In this document: piece by piece, positions 43,245 through 45,343 of the stretch
Layout of the letters: the number at the start of each line of letters is the position of its first letter
How positions within the stretch are numbered: the stretch's first letter is position 1
DNA from: Pseudomonadota bacterium
GTDB taxonomy: Bacteria > Pseudomonadota > Alphaproteobacteria > Reyranellales > Reyranellaceae
Assembly: GCA_018240685.1 (NCBI GenBank)
Contig: JAFEFG010000032.1
Coordinates: forward strand, 1-45,343
DNA length: 45,343 nucleotides
Direction of reading: 5' to 3'
Notes under the pieces: model-generated
Databases searched by the model: none
The model's input: only the letters and a program-made list of their open reading frames with translations
What the model was told of the DNA's origin: nothing
Made by a program: the position numbers and the translations under genes

Positions 43245-44405
43245 ATGAAAACCAGGACAGGAATGGTGGGCGCATTCGCCCCGGCAGTCATGACGTTGGC
43301 GCTCGCCGTTGCGGCGTTCGGTAGTCCGGCTGTGGCCGCGGACCCCGTCAAGATCGGCGTCGCGGCACCTCTGTCGGGTGCGGCGGCAACCTACGGCCGC
43401 GACGCGCGTGATGGCGCCGAACTCGCGGCCGACGAGATCAACGCCAAGGGCGGCATCCTGGGCGGACGCAAGATCGAGCTGGTGTTCGAGGACGACAAGG
43501 GCACGCCGCAGGGCGGCGTCGCCGCCGTCCAGAAGCTCATCTCGGTCAACCGGGTCAAGGCGATCACCGGCGGCACGAACAGCTCGGTCGTCCTGGCCGA
43601 ATCGGCAATCACGCGCGGCAAGGTCCTGCACGTCAACGCTGCGGCGCAGGCCGATGCGATCACCGACCAGGGCAATCCCTGGCTGTTCCAGGTCAACAAC
43701 ACGGTCTCGGCCAACAGCCGGTCGTTCAACGCCTACATCGTCAACACGCTGAAGCCGAAGACCGTCGCCTACATGGGCGAGAATACGGAATTCAACAAGA
43801 CGATCCTGGAGCTCCTGAAGACGAGCCTCAAGGATGCCGGCATCGAACTGGTGAACACGTCGATCTACGACTCCAACACCAACGACTTCACCTCCATCAT
43901 CACCAAGATCAAGTCCCTGAACCCCGATGTCGTCTACGTCGCCGACGCCTATCCGGCGCGGGCGGCACAGCTCTGGAAGCAGGTGCACCAGATGGGCGGC
44001 TTCAAGAAGGCGGTGATGTCGCCGGGCGTGGTGACGGCCGGCATGATCAATCCCAGCGAAGGCGCGATGGAGGGCGTTGTCACGGGCGAGATCTACATGC
44101 CGTCCCTGGAGGGCGACGCCAACAAGGCCTTCGTCGAGGCTTTCAAGAAGAAGACCGGCTCGGCGCCCGGCAAGGGGCAGCTGGTTTCCTATGAGGCGGT
44201 GAAGGTGATTGCGGCCGGCATGGACAAGGCCGGCAGCGACTCCAACTACGACAAGATCGCAGAGGCCATCCGCAGCACGCCGCTCGCGACGCCGCGGGGC
44301 GAGCTGAAGTTCGACGCCAAGGGCCGCGCCTCCGCGCCGTACTTCTTCATCCAGCAGGTCAAGGACGGGCAGCTCGTCCAGATCGATCGCGTGAAGTCGC
44401 AGTGA
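43245..44405 (+). CDS. Branched-chain amino acid-type ABC transporter substrate-binding protein
   Basis: 386 residues from ATG 43245 (GAGAGGGG directly upstream); ATG 43224 is in frame but has no ribosome-binding site. The signal peptide ends near Ala-Val-Ala-Ala. The mature chain has the peripla_BP_6 start Ile-Gly-Val-Ala-Ala-Pro-Leu-Ser-Gly-Ala-Ala-Ala-Thr-Tyr-Gly, and Gly-Gly-Thr-Asn-Ser-Ser near residue 118 in the ligand cleft. In this cluster it probably binds the acid or lactone broken down by the neighbouring enzymes. It is less like the binding protein at 27491-28717 than would be expected for a recent duplicate. Confidence 0.92.
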   Translation: MKTRTGMVGAFAPAVMTLALAVAAFGSPAVAADPVKIGVAAPLSGAAATYGRDARDGAELAADEINAKGGILGGRKIELVFEDDKGTPQGGVAAVQKLISVNRVKAITGGTNSSVVLAESAITRGKVLHVNAAAQADAITDQGNPWLFQVNNTVSANSRSFNAYIVNTLKPKTVAYMGENTEFNKTILELLKTSLKDAGIELVNTSIYDSNTNDFTSIITKIKSLNPDVVYVADAYPARAAQLWKQVHQMGGFKKAVMSPGVVTAGMINPSEGAMEGVVTGEIYMPSLEGDANKAFVEAFKKKTGSAPGKGQLVSYEAVKVIAAGMDKAGSDSNYDKIAEAIRSTPLATPRGELKFDAKGRASAPYFFIQQVKDGQLVQIDRVKSQ

Positions 44406-44429
44406 ACCCGGCCTCGGTGAGGGTGACTT

Positions 44430-44459
44430 GGCCGGCCGCAAGGCCGGCCGCTTCCTTTT
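44430..44459 (+). terminator. Terminator-like hairpin between binding protein and permease genes
   Basis: GGCCGGCC (44430-44437), loop GCAA and GGCCGGCC (44442-44449), then GCTTCCTTTTG. It lies between two genes of one transporter, so it is more likely an attenuator that lets only part of the transcription pass to the permease, keeping binding protein in excess. RNA processing at the hairpin would do the same. Confidence 0.65.
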
Positions 44460-44471
44460 GAAGGGTTGTCG

Positions 44472-45343
44472 ATGGATCTCCTGCTGCAAACCCTGGCGAA
44501 CGGGATCGTCCTGGGGGCTGGATATGCGGTCATCGCCCTCGGCCTGACGTTGGTCTTCGGCATCCTGGGCATCGTGAACTTCGCCCATGGCGCCTACTTC
44601 ACCATCGGGGCCTACTCGGTCGTCGTCGTCTCCGCTGCCGGTGTTCCGTACCTCGCGGCCGTGATGCTTGCCGTCCTCGTCGTCGCGGCAGTGGGCCTGC
44701 TGACGGAGCTGACGGTGGTCCGGCGGGGACTGTACGGTGAGGGCAATCACGGTTCGATCATCGTCACCTTCGCGCTGGGACAGGCGCTCGTCGCGGCAAC
44801 GTTGCTGATCTTCGGTCCCGACCCCTTGCCGGTTTCCTCGCCGTTCGGCGATTCCAGCGTGAAGTTGTTCGGCGTCATCGTTGCCGGTCAGCGTGCGTTC
44901 ATCTTCGTGGCCTCGCTGGCGGTCCTGGCGATGTTCGGAGCGTGGCTGCGCTACACGGTGCGGGGGCAGCAGGTCCTGGCGGTCGCGCAGAATCCCAAGG
45001 GGGCGCTCTACTCGGGGATCAATGTGCCGGTGATCCGCACCCTGTCGTTCGTCCTCGGCGTCGCTGCCGCCGGCCTCGCCGGCGGGCTTCTGGCGCCGAT
45101 CGTCACGGCCTATCCGACGATGGGGGATGCCGCGCTGGTCACGAGCTTCACGGTGGTGATCCTGGGCGGCCTGGGCAGCATTTCGGGAGCGCTCATCGGC
45201 GCGTTCCTCATCGGCATCGCGAGCGCGCTGTTCGACACCTACGTCGCGGCATCGTGGACGCCGGCACTCGGCTGGATGCTCGTCGTCGCGGTCCTGCTGC
45301 TGTGGCCGCAAGGCCTGCGCGGCCGGGCCCAGGCCAACAGGCA
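44472..45343 (+). CDS. Branched-chain amino acid-type ABC permease LivH-like (partial at right edge)
   Basis: At least 290 residues from ATG 44472; no stop in the window, but the length is near the family's usual 290-300. LivH hallmarks are the Asn-Gly-Ile-Val-Leu-Gly-Ala-Gly-Tyr-Ala start, Gly-Ile-Val-Asn-Phe-Ala-His-Gly near residue 35 and Val-Ala-Gln-Asn-Pro near 175. LivM and ATPase genes are expected beyond the edge. Second gene of the transporter following the 386-residue binding protein gene. Confidence 0.92.
   Translation, partial: MDLLLQTLANGIVLGAGYAVIALGLTLVFGILGIVNFAHGAYFTIGAYSVVVVSAAGVPYLAAVMLAVLVVAAVGLLTELTVVRRGLYGEGNHGSIIVTFALGQALVAATLLIFGPDPLPVSSPFGDSSVKLFGVIVAGQRAFIFVASLAVLAMFGAWLRYTVRGQQVLAVAQNPKGALYSGINVPVIRTLSFVLGVAAAGLAGGLLAPIVTAYPTMGDAALVTSFTVVILGGLGSISGALIGAFLIGIASALFDTYVAASWTPALGWMLVVAVLLLWPQGLRGRAQANR

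Noticed and set aside
43164..45311. A 715-codon minus-strand open frame opposite the Liv binding protein and permease genes
   Set aside because: Low-complexity Arg/Asp/Gln-rich shadow; the plus strand has signal peptide, ligand loop and membrane helices.

Overview
The window is 45.3 kb of GC-rich, densely coding bacterial chromosome. It has no recognisable rRNA, tRNA, CRISPR array, insertion sequence or phage gene. The gene families point to a soil or water alphaproteobacterium of the Rhodospirillales/Hyphomicrobiales type (Reyranella- or Bradyrhizobium-like): orphan Bug/TctC-type binding proteins, NMT1/THI5-type binding proteins, branched-chain-type (Liv) ABC systems, CaiB/BaiF CoA-transferases, NIPSNAP and TauD proteins, and a RutR-controlled reductive pyrimidine pathway. 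The genus is an inference; no marker gene is present. Nearly everything encodes uptake, catabolism, efflux or local regulation.

Layout. 1-5.5 kb: a truncated class III aminotransferase, a YdcF-like membrane protein overlapping an orphan NMT1-like binding protein, an acyl-CoA dehydrogenase and a secreted trypsin-like protease. 5.5-7.3 kb: two divergent genes of the DJ-1/PfpI superfamily, an isonitrile-hydratase-like enzyme and a GlxA-type AraC regulator; an 11-bp inverted repeat lies on the regulator's start codon. 7.3-10.9 kb: a minus-strand operon (serine hydrolase, TauD-type dioxygenase, MFS transporter), divergent from an SDR dehydrogenase plus Bug-type binding protein (10.9-12.8 kb). 13.0-15.7 kb: a small membrane protein, a metallo-beta-lactamase-fold hydrolase with a NIPSNAP protein, and a second orphan Bug protein.

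15.8-26.0 kb is the best understood block: the reductive pyrimidine degradation pathway with its own ABC importer. The minus-strand operon is preT-preA (dihydropyrimidine dehydrogenase), an M20 N-carbamoyl-beta-alanine amidohydrolase, an ATPase, two permeases and a binding protein, closed by a strong terminator. Dihydropyrimidinase (hydA) stands on the opposite strand at the far end, and a RutR-type TetR regulator sits at the head. Near-perfect RutR boxes lie at both ends (15835-15850 and 25175-25190), so one regulator probably controls both transcripts.

26.0-32.3 kb: an MFS transporter with a long inverted repeat over its ribosome-binding site, then a Liv-type ABC system split into a minus-strand binding protein and plus-strand livG-livF-livH-livM. 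32.3-38.9 kb: an RND efflux operon (adaptor, pump and an unusual 78-residue membrane protein), two small genes and a DsbA/HCCA-isomerase-like protein. 38.9-45.3 kb: an IclR-centred catabolic cluster (CoA-transferase, IclR regulator, PDC-lactonase-like amidohydrolase, dienelactone hydrolase, Liv-type binding protein and the start of its permease). It looks like uptake and breakdown of an unidentified, possibly aromatic-derived, acid.

No wholly new system is evident. The most interesting material is regulatory: several strong inverted repeats placed on promoters, start codons or ribosome-binding sites.
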